Assembly (NCBI GenBank): GCA_041593595.1
Contig: JBFHNV010000317.1
Location: 1 to 5,046 of the forward strand
Length of the DNA: 5,046 nucleotides
Origin: JBFHNV01 sp041593595
GTDB taxonomy: Bacteria; Pseudomonadota; Gammaproteobacteria; HK1
Direction: 5' to 3'
Part shown: positions 1 to 5,046 of the stretch, piece after piece
How positions within the stretch are numbered: the first letter of the stretch is position 1
Layout of the letters: each line of letters starts with the position of its first letter
The notes under the pieces: model-generated
Seen by the model: only the letters and a program-made list of their open reading frames with translations
Databases searched by the model: none
What the model was told of the DNA's origin: nothing
Translations under genes and position numbers: made by a program

Positions 1-596
1 CCGGTCAAAAGCGCGATGCGCACCACCCACCCGAGCATCGGGTTGCTGTGCGCGTCCAGGACCTCGAGTAGCTTCTGCTCCTCGTCCGGGGCGAGCCGGC
101 GGTCGCGGCCCTTGGCGGGGGACGGCTTGCGGACGTTCGCGACGGGGTTGTAGGCGAGGCCCAGGCCCCACTCCTTGATGGCGACGTTGAACAGATGCCC
201 GAGCAGCACGATCTCGAGGCGAACGGTGCTCTTCGACTTCCCGGCCTCGAGGCGCTCGTCGCGGTAGGTGGCGACCAGGTCCGGGGTGATCGCGGACAGC
301 GAGTAGGCGCCGAGCTTCTCCTTGAGCGGGGCCATGCGCCATCGCTCGCGGTAGCGGGTGCCTTCGCCCTTGTTGGGCGAGACCTCGCGCTCGTAGCGGT
401 CGAAGGCGTCGGAGAGGGAGATCCGGGACGAGGCGCCGCGCTTCAGGTACACCCCGCGGACCATCTCGTCCTCGGTGTTGCGCGCCCAGTCCTCGGCGTC
501 GCGCTTGGTGCGGAAGGTCTTCGAGAACCGGGGCCAGCCGGCCCTGCGGATGATCGCCTTCCAGTGCTTGGCCTTGGTCCTGACCAGTGTCGCCAT
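1..596 (-). CDS. Tyrosine recombinase (phage/genomic-island integrase), N-terminal part, cut by window edge
   Basis: Site-specific recombinases of this family integrate and excise mobile elements at att sites. The 198 residues visible begin MATLVRTKAKHWKAIIRRAG. An arm-binding-type N-terminal domain fills about residues 1-55, with the typical run 'SKTFRTKRDAEDWARNTEDE' and then 'VRGVYL'. A core-binding SAM-like domain follows (about 59-145, 'ISLSDAFDRYEREV' to 'LGHLFNVAIKEWGL'). The linker 'NPVANVRKPSPAKGRDRRL' leads into the catalytic domain, and the window ends at 'VVRIALLT', where the family normally continues into the first catalytic arginine motif. All catalytic residues are therefore outside the window and activity cannot be judged. 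The ATG at 594-596 is chosen because it has the only good Shine-Dalgarno (AAGGAGG, minus strand of 608-614) and matches the usual N-terminus. The gene reads away from tRNA-Lys into the presumed element. The family call is secure; the type of element (prophage, island or ICE) is not known. Confidence 0.92.
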   Translation of the reverse strand, partial: MATLVRTKAKHWKAIIRRAGWPRFSKTFRTKRDAEDWARNTEDEMVRGVYLKRGASSRISLSDAFDRYEREVSPNKGEGTRYRERWRMAPLKEKLGAYSLSAITPDLVATYRDERLEAGKSKSTVRLEIVLLGHLFNVAIKEWGLGLAYNPVANVRKPSPAKGRDRRLAPDEEQKLLEVLDAHSNPMLGWVVRIALLT

Positions 597-597
597 G

Positions 598-626
598 TCG
601 CGGAGCGCCTCCTTCGCGCTCCGCGA
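598..626 (-). promoter_or_regulatory. Perfect 11-bp hairpin presenting the integrase Shine-Dalgarno in its loop
   Basis: Positions 598-608 (TCGCGGAGCGC) and 616-626 (GCGCTCCGCGA) are perfect inverted repeats around a 7-base loop, 609-615. In the integrase mRNA the loop reads GAAGGAG, the ribosome-binding site, and the stem ends one base before the AUG at 596. The very G+C-rich stem should be stable in RNA. It could tune translation of the integrase, or the DNA palindrome could be a protein-binding site. The structure is seen directly; the role is inferred. Confidence 0.6.
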
Positions 627-627
627 G

Positions 628-645
628 TGTACCCATTTTGTACCC
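628..645. repeat. Two TGTACCC direct repeats, 11 bp apart, upstream of the integrase
   Basis: TGTACCC occurs at 628-634 and again at 639-645 (GGGTACA on the integrase-coding strand), an 11-bp period that puts both copies on the same face of the helix. They lie between the integrase hairpin and the tRNA end, where arm-type integrase sites, excisionase sites or an integrase operator would be expected. Which of these they are, if any, cannot be told from the sequence. Confidence 0.4.
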
Positions 646-688
646 TTTGGCCTATTTTGGCGTTCTCTCGTCGGCCTAAAATACTCGT

Positions 689-705
689 AACTAATTGTTT
701 TAGTT
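689..705. repeat. Short inverted repeat at the tRNA/element junction
   Basis: AACTAA (689-694) and TTAGTT (700-705) form a 6-bp inverted repeat with a 5-base centre, abutting the CCA end of the tRNA. It could be half of an imperfect core-type integrase site or a weak hairpin after the tRNA. With an A+T-rich stem and no clear T-run, it is not a convincing terminator for tRNA-Lys. Confidence 0.3.
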
Positions 706-748
706 GGTGGGCCGTGCAGGGATCGAACCTGCGACCACCTGATTAAAA
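705..748 (-). other. Candidate attachment site (3' half of tRNA-Lys)
   Basis: An integrase gene beginning 108 bases beyond the tRNA 3' end, pointing away from it, is the standard arrangement at one end of an element that uses the 3' part of the tRNA (anticodon loop or T-arm to CCA) as attB. The tRNA here is intact, as expected when the element restores its 3' end. The true core can only be defined by finding the second copy at the far end of the element, which is outside the window. Confidence 0.4.
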
Positions 749-780
749 GTCAGATGCTCTACCAACTGAGCTAACGGCCC
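705..780 (-). tRNA. tRNA-Lys (anticodon UUU)
   Basis: The minus strand reads a complete 76-base tRNA with encoded CCA. The acceptor stem GGGCCGT (780-774) pairs with ACGGCCC before ACCA (708-705). The D-arm GCTC-AGTTGGTA-GAGC, an anticodon stem with loop CTTTTAA, and a T-arm GCAGG-TTCGATC-CCTGC are all present. The anticodon TTT lies at 747-745, preceded by T33 and followed by A37, giving lysine. No base is missing or mispaired in the stems apart from one G-T pair in the anticodon stem, so the gene should be functional even though it appears to be the insertion target of the neighbouring element. Confidence 0.98.
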
Positions 781-1058
781 GTCCGCATTCGGAATGGCGC
801 CGGCCGGCGCCGCGTCGATGATACCCCGCGACCCCACCGCCGGCCCGTGACGCGCCCCCGGGTCGCCGCCGATTGGCTCCGCTTGCCGCCCGATTCCCCC
901 CGACGTTCCTCATCCCCGGAATCTCGATCCTCGCCCGCCGCGCCGCGGCCGGGCCCCGCACCCGGGCGTGTCGAAATTTCTTACATTCCAGAGATGCTCG
1001 CAGAAGTTGCGCCCAACCCTTTGAATTCAAGCCGCTACTCCTGCCGTTCGCAGCGATC

Positions 1059-1141
1059 CTTAACACGCCGTATACGTCCCGTTGATCCTTCTTTACAAAG
1101 CCCCCCGTCGCGCTTAACAACCCCTGTCGGAATCCCTTACA
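1059..1141. repeat. Cluster of CTT(A/T)ACA-like motifs
   Basis: CTTAACA at 1059-1065, CTTTACA at 1091-1097, CTTAACA at 1113-1119 and CTTACA at 1136-1141. The last three are 22-23 bp apart, about two helical turns. Further copies are CTTACA at 980-985 and CTTTACA at 1255-1261. GATCCTT also repeats at 1055-1061 and 1084-1090. TTTACA (1092-1097) with TAACAA (1115-1120) has 17-bp promoter spacing, though the -10 is poor. The motif could be a regulator site, a set of weak promoter elements, or chance. Confidence 0.3.
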
Positions 1142-1313
1142 GGCGGCCCGCCCGGCCTGCCGGCCCGCGTCCCCGGGCCCCGTCCGACGGGCCCCGACAG
1201 CCCTGGATCGAAAGTTGCAATACCTCTCTGGCACACCGGTGCGTCCCCGCACCGCTTTACAAAAACTCCGGGCAACACACTGACGCGCGAGGCGCAGGGG
1301 GGGCCCGGTCGAC

Positions 1314-1349
1314 GGTCCGGCCGCGTCTCCGCGGTGACGCGGCCGGACC
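1314..1349 (+). promoter_or_regulatory. 14-bp perfect hairpin in the presumed leader of the 1383 gene
   Basis: GGTCCGGCCGCGTC (1314-1327) and GACGCGGCCGGACC (1336-1349) are perfect inverted repeats with an 8-base loop that itself contains CCGCGG. The sequence continues CTTTCACGG, so there is no proper T-run for a classical terminator. It ends 22 bases before the ribosome-binding site of the next gene and does not include it. It may be a leader structure, a weak terminator of upstream transcription, or a protein-binding palindrome. Confidence 0.4.
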
Positions 1350-1382
1350 CTTTCACGGAAGGCCTCGGGCCGGGAGGCGCGA

Positions 1383-1880
1383 ATGGACATGAATGCCACC
1401 ACACCCGTCACGACCCACGATCAGGACATGCCGTTCCTGGACCTGAGCGTCCTGCGGCGGCTTCGCTTCGGCAGCCTGATGATGGGCGAGGAGCCGCTGG
1501 ACGGCGTCGAGGTGCTCGACGACCAGGACGGCGACATCACCCGTTTCCTGTGCCGCGCGTCGCGCGATGATTTCGAGTGCCCGGAGACGTTCGTCGCCGC
1601 GGCGGTGCGGCGGTACTTCCGCACCGTCTCGGATCCCGGCCTGCGGGAGATGATGTTCGTCGACGCGCTGTCGTGCGAGTACTTCGCGGAGCGCGTGTCG
1701 GGGACGGAGCTGGAGCGTCAGCTGGAGCAGGGCATGCCCACCGGGGCGCCGCGCCAGTGGCTGCTGCCGTTCCTGCACGACGACGTGGAGGATGCGGTGC
1801 TGCTGGACGCGGGCGAGGGCCGCCTCGAGGTGGTGGCGCGCTCGCGGCGCCACTGGATCTACGGGTTGCTGGAGGGCTGA
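1383..1880 (+). CDS. Conserved-looking hypothetical protein, acidic, 165 aa, no lysine
   Basis: I do not recognise this protein. The ATG at 1383 is preceded by GGGAGG (1372-1377) at 5-base spacing, which favours it over the in-frame ATG at 1389. The third-position G/C bias is strong and fits a real gene better than the His/Gln-rich frame on the other strand. The product is cytoplasmic by appearance: no signal peptide, no membrane segment. It looks alpha-helical in the middle ('FVAAAVRRYFRTV', 'REMMFVDALSCEYFAERV') and is followed by 'TELERQLEQG' and a conserved-looking end 'RQWLLPFLHDDVEDAVLLD', 'RRHWIYGLLEG'. I count 32 Asp/Glu against 17 Arg and no Lys, so it is strongly acidic. It is a single gene with a leader hairpin upstream and a stem-loop just after its stop, converging on phnA. 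Confidence 0.75.
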   Translation: MDMNATTPVTTHDQDMPFLDLSVLRRLRFGSLMMGEEPLDGVEVLDDQDGDITRFLCRASRDDFECPETFVAAAVRRYFRTVSDPGLREMMFVDALSCEYFAERVSGTELERQLEQGMPTGAPRQWLLPFLHDDVEDAVLLDAGEGRLEVVARSRRHWIYGLLEG

Positions 1881-1881
1881 G

Positions 1882-1898
1882 CGCCCCTGCCCGGGGCG
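1882..1898. terminator. Stem-loop between convergent genes
   Basis: CGCCCC (1882-1887) pairs with GGGGCG (1893-1898) around TGCCC, starting one base after the stop codon of the 1383 gene and 16 bases from the phnA stop. There is no T-run on either strand, so it may act as a Rho-independent-like or mRNA-end-protecting structure for both genes rather than a textbook terminator. A second short inverted repeat, CCGTCT-C-AGACGG (1909-1921), covers the phnA stop codon. Confidence 0.35.
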
Positions 1899-1913
1899 GG
1901 AGATCCGTCCGTC

Positions 1914-3170
1914 TCAGACGGGCGGCCCGTTGAAGGCGTAGTCGAACACCTGGTAGCTGTGCAGGGGCGCGGCCTGCGCGCGCCGCGCGTAGTCGTCGCT
2001 CACCGGCCGGCTCAGGATCACGGGCACGTGCGCCTCGTGCACGCTGCCGTGGGTGCGCAGGCGCTGGCCCTTGAGCCCGCTCAGATCGTGGTCCTGCTCG
2101 CGGGCGCCGATGACGGTGCGGGCGTCCCCCAGCACCGCCACGTCGCCTTCCACGTCGAAGGGCAGGTCGAACTCCTCGCACACGGCCTCGCGTGAGAGCA
2201 CGCGCTCGAGGCCGGGGATTCCGCGGATGGCGTCGATGACCCGCTCGGGCCCGGCGCCGTCGTTGCAGTACACGCGCACGAAGCCCCCGAGCGCGCCGTG
2301 GTGGCCCACGAAGGCGTCGGTGATGGGGCAGATCACCGTGGTGGCGCCGGCGCCGAGGGCCTCGTCGAGCACGTCCTGCAGCCACACCACGCAGGGGGTG
2401 CCGTCCGCGTTCGTCTTCTCGTTCATGCCGTGGTCGGCGGTGAGCACGACGGTGGCGCCCAGCGCTTCCAGGCGGCCGAAGCGCGTGTCCATCTCGGCAT
2501 AGAAGTGATCGGCCTCCGGGTGGCCCGGGGCGTAGGCGTGCTGGATGAAGTCGGTGAGCGAGAGATAAAGAATGTCCGGGCGGCGCTCCTCCAGCAGCCG
2601 GATGCCGGCGTCCAGCACGAACAGGGACAGCTCCGCCGAGTACATGTCCGGCAGCGGGCGGCCGACGAACTCCAGCGCGTCCTCGATGCCGTTCTCCGCC
2701 AGGGTGCAGCGGTCCGCGTACTGGGACGAGAGGCTCACGGAGCCGTTGGACAGATCCATGTCCTTCTGCAGCTGCTTGCGCAGCTTGTCCTTGGCGGTCA
2801 CGGACGCCACCCGCGCGCCGTGGCGGGAGAACTCGCTCATCACCGAGCGCACCTTGAGCAGCTCCGGGCCGGTCATGACCACCGGCTCGTTGGTCCTGCG
2901 GTCCAGGTAGAAGTTGCCGGAGATGCCGTGCACCGAGGCCGGGCGGCCGGTGACGATGGACATGTTGTTGGGGCAGGTGAAGCTCGGCAGGGTGCCCTCG
3001 GCGATGGTGTAGAACCCGTCGCGCATCCAGCGCGCCATGTTGGGGATGATCCCGGCGTCCACGCCGTGGGCCAGGTACGCCGGGTCGCCGCCGTCGATGC
3101 ACACCACCACCACGGGCTGGTCAGGCCAGCGGTAGCCGGTGCCGTTCACCTCCAGGGTCTTCGCGGCCAT
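1914..3170 (-). CDS. phnA: Phosphonoacetate hydrolase
   Basis: PhnA is a cytoplasmic zinc enzyme of the alkaline phosphatase/nucleotide pyrophosphatase superfamily. It hydrolyses phosphonoacetate to acetate and phosphate, the last step of the PhnW-PhnY-PhnA route for 2-aminoethylphosphonate. The 418-residue length is close to that of characterised PhnA proteins. The expected two-metal site is visible in order: Asp26 in 'VCIDGGDPAY', nucleophile Thr65 in 'PSFTCPNNMSIVTG', Asp207 and His211 in 'SLTDFIQHAYAPG', Asp246-His247 in 'TADHGMNEK', and His374 in 'RTHGSVHEAHVPVI' (His378 is nearby). Lys127 and Lys129 in 'VTAKDKLRKQ' lie where substrate-binding lysines occur in the family. 'PNNMSIVTGRPASVHGISGNFY' is a family hallmark. 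GAGGA (3177-3181) lies 6 bases before the ATG. No phnW, phnY, transporter or LysR regulator is in the window, so the gene stands alone here. The residue assignments are by family analogy. Confidence 0.93.
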   Translation of the reverse strand: MAAKTLEVNGTGYRWPDQPVVVVCIDGGDPAYLAHGVDAGIIPNMARWMRDGFYTIAEGTLPSFTCPNNMSIVTGRPASVHGISGNFYLDRRTNEPVVMTGPELLKVRSVMSEFSRHGARVASVTAKDKLRKQLQKDMDLSNGSVSLSSQYADRCTLAENGIEDALEFVGRPLPDMYSAELSLFVLDAGIRLLEERRPDILYLSLTDFIQHAYAPGHPEADHFYAEMDTRFGRLEALGATVVLTADHGMNEKTNADGTPCVVWLQDVLDEALGAGATTVICPITDAFVGHHGALGGFVRVYCNDGAGPERVIDAIRGIPGLERVLSREAVCEEFDLPFDVEGDVAVLGDARTVIGAREQDHDLSGLKGQRLRTHGSVHEAHVPVILSRPVSDDYARRAQAAPLHSYQVFDYAFNGPPV

Positions 3171-3306
3171 GGTCCGTCCTCGTGAGCCGTGCGCAGTGAT
3201 GATCGTCGAAGGTTAGCAGACGTCTCGACCAGTGCCCTTGCGGGACTGGTGGGCAGTCCTGGGGCCGACGCGCACCGTGGCGCGGTTCCCTTCGACTCGA
3301 GACCGC
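3171..3306. other. Upstream region of phnA / downstream of the nucleotidyltransferase gene
   Basis: This short gap must hold either the phnA promoter or a read-through segment from the upstream pair. A hairpin ACCAGT(G)CCC-TTGC-GGGACTGGT (3228-3250, one bulged base) lies in it and may end transcription of the nucleotidyltransferase gene, although no T-run follows. An 8-bp palindrome AGACGTCT (3218-3225) sits just upstream, on the minus strand, of TAACCT (3210-3215), a possible phnA -10 box without a clear -35. GTCTCGA (3222-3228) and TCGAGAC (3297-3303) form a wide inverted repeat. Confidence 0.3.
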
Positions 3307-3840
3307 TCACCGCGCAGAAGGGAAGTCGGCGTCGATCCGCGCCGAGACGACGGTCCGCAACGCATCCTCCATCGACGTCGAGGCGAGCCGCGCCACCAGG
3401 ACGTCGCGAGCCGTCAGCCCTGCCCGCGCCAGCTCGGCGGTGAAGCGCCGGTCCTTCTCGCGGCCCGCGACGTACTTCGAGATCGCGAGGTCATTGGATT
3501 CGAGACACCAGCCGGTGATTCCGCTCGTGTTCGGGTTCCGGATCGCGACGAGGCGGGATTCCCATCCGCGGGGCAGCACCGCGGTCTGCGGCCCCACGCC
3601 CTGGGCGTAGTAGCCGAACTGCTCGTGGAAGTAGGAGCCCTCGCCGATGGCCCCGTCGATCAGGAGCGCCCGCTCCGGGTGGTTGCGCGGATAGAGATCC
3701 GCTTCCATGGAAGCCAGCAGCGCCGCCGGCGCGTCGGGATGCTCGCCGAGGATAGCCTGGCTGCCGATGACGACGAGCTCCGGGTCGTCGGCGATGGCGC
3801 CACTGGCCCGTATCAGGTGCTCAAGCTCGGAACGCGTCAT
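3307..3840 (-). CDS. DUF6036/AbiEii-like minimal nucleotidyltransferase, likely toxin partner
   Basis: The 177-residue protein has the layout of the DNA polymerase beta-type minimal nucleotidyltransferases. An 'hGS' motif is seen in 'ELVVIGSQAILG' (Gly26-Ser27), then the acidic pair Glu46-x-Asp48 in 'SMEADLYPR', which would bind the metal ions. A later block 'NDLAISKYVAGREKDRRF' (Asp117, Lys122, Arg127, Lys129-Asp130) matches the K-x4-R-x-KD pattern of AbiEii/DUF6036 proteins. The first metal position is Glu rather than the usual Asp. In known relatives such as AbiEii and MenA such enzymes transfer nucleotides, MenA onto tRNA, and act as toxins; the substrate here is unknown. It is encoded downstream of, and overlaps by 20 bases, the 3821-4285 gene. 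It has no clear Shine-Dalgarno before its ATG, so translation is probably coupled. A housekeeping or other transferase role is possible. Confidence 0.82.
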   Translation of the reverse strand: MTRSELEHLIRASGAIADDPELVVIGSQAILGEHPDAPAALLASMEADLYPRNHPERALLIDGAIGEGSYFHEQFGYYAQGVGPQTAVLPRGWESRLVAIRNPNTSGITGWCLESNDLAISKYVAGREKDRRFTAELARAGLTARDVLVARLASTSMEDALRTVVSARIDADFPSAR

Positions 3841-4285
3841 AGATGCGCTTGCGCTCGGCGGGCGTCAGGATGCCCGCGAAGGGCGACGACTGGCGCAGGC
3901 GTACCGCCTCGGGCGACAGGCTCGTGATGAATCCCGCGACTCGATCGGCGGGCTTGTCGAGGATCCGGCTCCACTCGTCCAGGTAGTCCGGTGCCCGTTC
4001 CGGGTCGCGCGCCCGCCAGCGGGCCAGATTACGCCTCGCCACCTCCAGCAATCCCGGATCGTCGGCAATCTTGCGCGCAATGAGGGCGTGCAGGGCGAGG
4101 CTTCGGGCATCGAGCAGGCTGTGGTCGGAGTAGACGGGCTCGGCGTCACCGGCCGCAGGCATCCACGTGACGACGGACTTCAGTCCGGCCGCCCGTTTCC
4201 TGGCACGGTACGACCGCATCCGCTCCGCGGCGGTCTTGGCGTCCGGGGATGGCGGCCGGCCGGGCGACTTTCGCCTGCTGCCCAT
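3821..4285 (-). CDS. Putative antitoxin/DNA-binding partner of the nucleotidyltransferase
   Basis: The 154-residue protein is the first gene of a two-gene unit. I do not recognise the full-length family. Its first 36 residues are strongly basic ('SRRKSPGRPPSP', then 'ERMRSYRARKRAAGLKSVV'), followed by 'TWMP'. This resembles the N-terminus of ribbon-helix-helix antitoxins of the DUF3018/MazE-like kind, in which 'RAAGL..VQ.WVP' forms the DNA-binding strand. The rest is helical ('RSLALHALIARKIADDPGLLEVARRNLARWRAR') and ends in 'SSPFAGILTPAERKRIYDAF'. The ATG at 4283-4285 is the first possible ATG, since an in-frame TAA lies 21 bases upstream, but no Shine-Dalgarno is visible. The message may be leaderless, or the internal Met23 might be used. 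Its stop lies inside the start of the nucleotidyltransferase gene, as in autoregulated toxin-antitoxin operons. Gene reality is supported by coupling and codon bias; the antitoxin role is inferred. Confidence 0.72.
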   Translation of the reverse strand: MGSRRKSPGRPPSPDAKTAAERMRSYRARKRAAGLKSVVTWMPAAGDAEPVYSDHSLLDARSLALHALIARKIADDPGLLEVARRNLARWRARDPERAPDYLDEWSRILDKPADRVAGFITSLSPEAVRLRQSSPFAGILTPAERKRIYDAFRA

Positions 4286-4294
4286 GCCGCGGAG

Positions 4295-4308
4295 CGTAAC
4301 ACGTTACG
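4295..4308. promoter_or_regulatory. 14-bp palindrome CGTAACACGTTACG, candidate operator
   Basis: CGTAAC (4295-4300) and GTTACG (4303-4308) are perfect inverted repeats with a 2-base centre, ending 9 bases before the ATG of the antitoxin-like gene. It is A+T-richer than its surroundings and sits where the core promoter must lie. This makes it a natural binding site for a dimeric repressor, most simply the product of the 3821-4285 gene itself. Confidence 0.45.
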
Positions 4309-4340
4309 GAAATTCGCACCGTGGCCAGGGCGCCAGCCCG

Positions 4341-4383
4341 GCACCGGGAGGTCGCCACCCGGTGCCCGTGCCACCGGCACGGG
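4341..4383. repeat. Two adjoining 8-bp hairpins upstream of the ABC ATPase gene
   Basis: GCACCGGG (4341-4348) pairs with CCCGGTGC (4358-4365), and CCCGTGCC (4365-4372) pairs with GGCACGGG (4376-4383), sharing base 4365. They lie in the divergent intergenic region. TATCCT (4384-4389) directly after the second could be a -10 box for the ABC gene, though no good -35 is seen. They may be transcript structures or paired protein-binding sites. Confidence 0.35.
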
Positions 4384-4423
4384 TATCCTCCGTCTCCGCC
4401 TGCACCCGGATGCCTCCATCCCG

Positions 4424-5046
<623 letters not shown>

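Larger units (their letters stand above)
781..1382. other. About 600-bp intergenic region between tRNA-Lys and the 1383 gene
   Basis: No credible protein gene is seen here. The long open frames in this stretch run through the tRNA or have low-complexity Arg/Pro/Gly translations. On the minus strand TATCAT (818-823) lies 37 bases before the mature tRNA 5' end and could be its -10 box, but no matching -35 is clear. A 16-bp palindrome GGCGCCGGCCGGCGCC sits at 796-811, TTGAATTCAA at 1021-1030, and a 7-bp stem with a TCCC loop at 1237-1254. The central part (about 970-1265) is less G+C-rich and carries several CTT(A/T)ACA-like motifs. It may hold promoters for the 1383 gene or an unrecognised RNA. 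Confidence 0.5.

Noticed and set aside
1021..1030. TTGAATTCAA palindrome
   Set aside because: A 10-bp palindrome alone, not near a recognised start or promoter; likely chance.
1229..1243. Sigma-54-like TGGCAC...GC promoter
   Set aside because: The GG-to-GC distance is one base short of the strict -24/-12 spacing and the -12 element TTGCA is not matched.
743..1411. Long open frame on the minus strand (222 codons) and the overlapping plus-strand frame 847-1392
   Set aside because: The minus frame reads into the tRNA gene, both translations are Arg/Pro/Gly-rich low complexity, and no ribosome-binding site or family pattern is seen. They are G+C-driven open frames.
1353..1853. 166-codon minus-strand frame antisense to the 1383 gene
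   Set aside because: His/Gln-rich antisense-type composition, and the plus frame has the good ribosome-binding site. It is nevertheless the closest competitor because the plus product is not recognised.
1537..3102. 521-codon minus-strand frame
   Set aside because: It overlaps phnA on the same strand in another frame, and its translation is Arg/Ala/Pro-rich without family motifs, whereas phnA has full catalytic motifs.
2298..3185. 295-codon plus-strand frame antisense to phnA
   Set aside because: Val/His/Gln/Arg-rich translation typical of the antisense of a high-GC gene; no family motif.

Overview
The window is very G+C-rich (clearly above 60% by eye, with coding third positions almost all G or C). 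The tRNA-Lys sequence and the YbbA-like ABC ATPase point to a proteobacterium, most likely a high-GC gammaproteobacterium. That is inference; nothing here fixes the genus.

Left part (1-780): a minus-strand tyrosine recombinase gene is cut by the left window edge just before its first catalytic motif would appear. Its start codon lies about 110 bases from the 3' end of an intact minus-strand tRNA-Lys(UUU). This is the classic edge of an integrative element inserted at a tRNA 3' end, with the element running leftwards out of the window. The stretch between them is more A+T-rich than its surroundings. It holds two TGTACCC direct repeats one helical turn apart, a short inverted repeat at the tRNA end, and an 11-bp perfect hairpin whose loop is the integrase Shine-Dalgarno sequence.

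Middle part (781-3170): about 600 bases without a credible gene, containing several CTT(A/T)ACA-type motifs and a 14-bp perfect hairpin, lead into a small acidic protein of unknown function with no lysine (1383-1880, plus). This gene converges on phnA (1914-3170, minus). PhnA is phosphonoacetate hydrolase, which splits the C-P bond of phosphonoacetate to acetate and phosphate, and all expected metal-site residues are present. No other phosphonate gene is visible.

Right part (3307-5046): two overlapping minus-strand genes encode a basic-N-terminus protein that looks like an antitoxin or regulator (3821-4285) and a DUF6036/AbiEii-like minimal nucleotidyltransferase (3307-3840). Together they look like a compact toxin-antitoxin or defence-type pair, with a 14-bp palindrome just upstream of the first gene as a candidate autoregulatory operator. 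Divergent from them is the start of a LolD/YbbA-type ABC transporter ATPase (4424 to the window end), truncated by the right edge after its H-loop.

The most interesting items are the nucleotidyltransferase pair with its operator and the integrase whose ribosome-binding site sits in a hairpin loop. The rest is ordinary chromosomal content.
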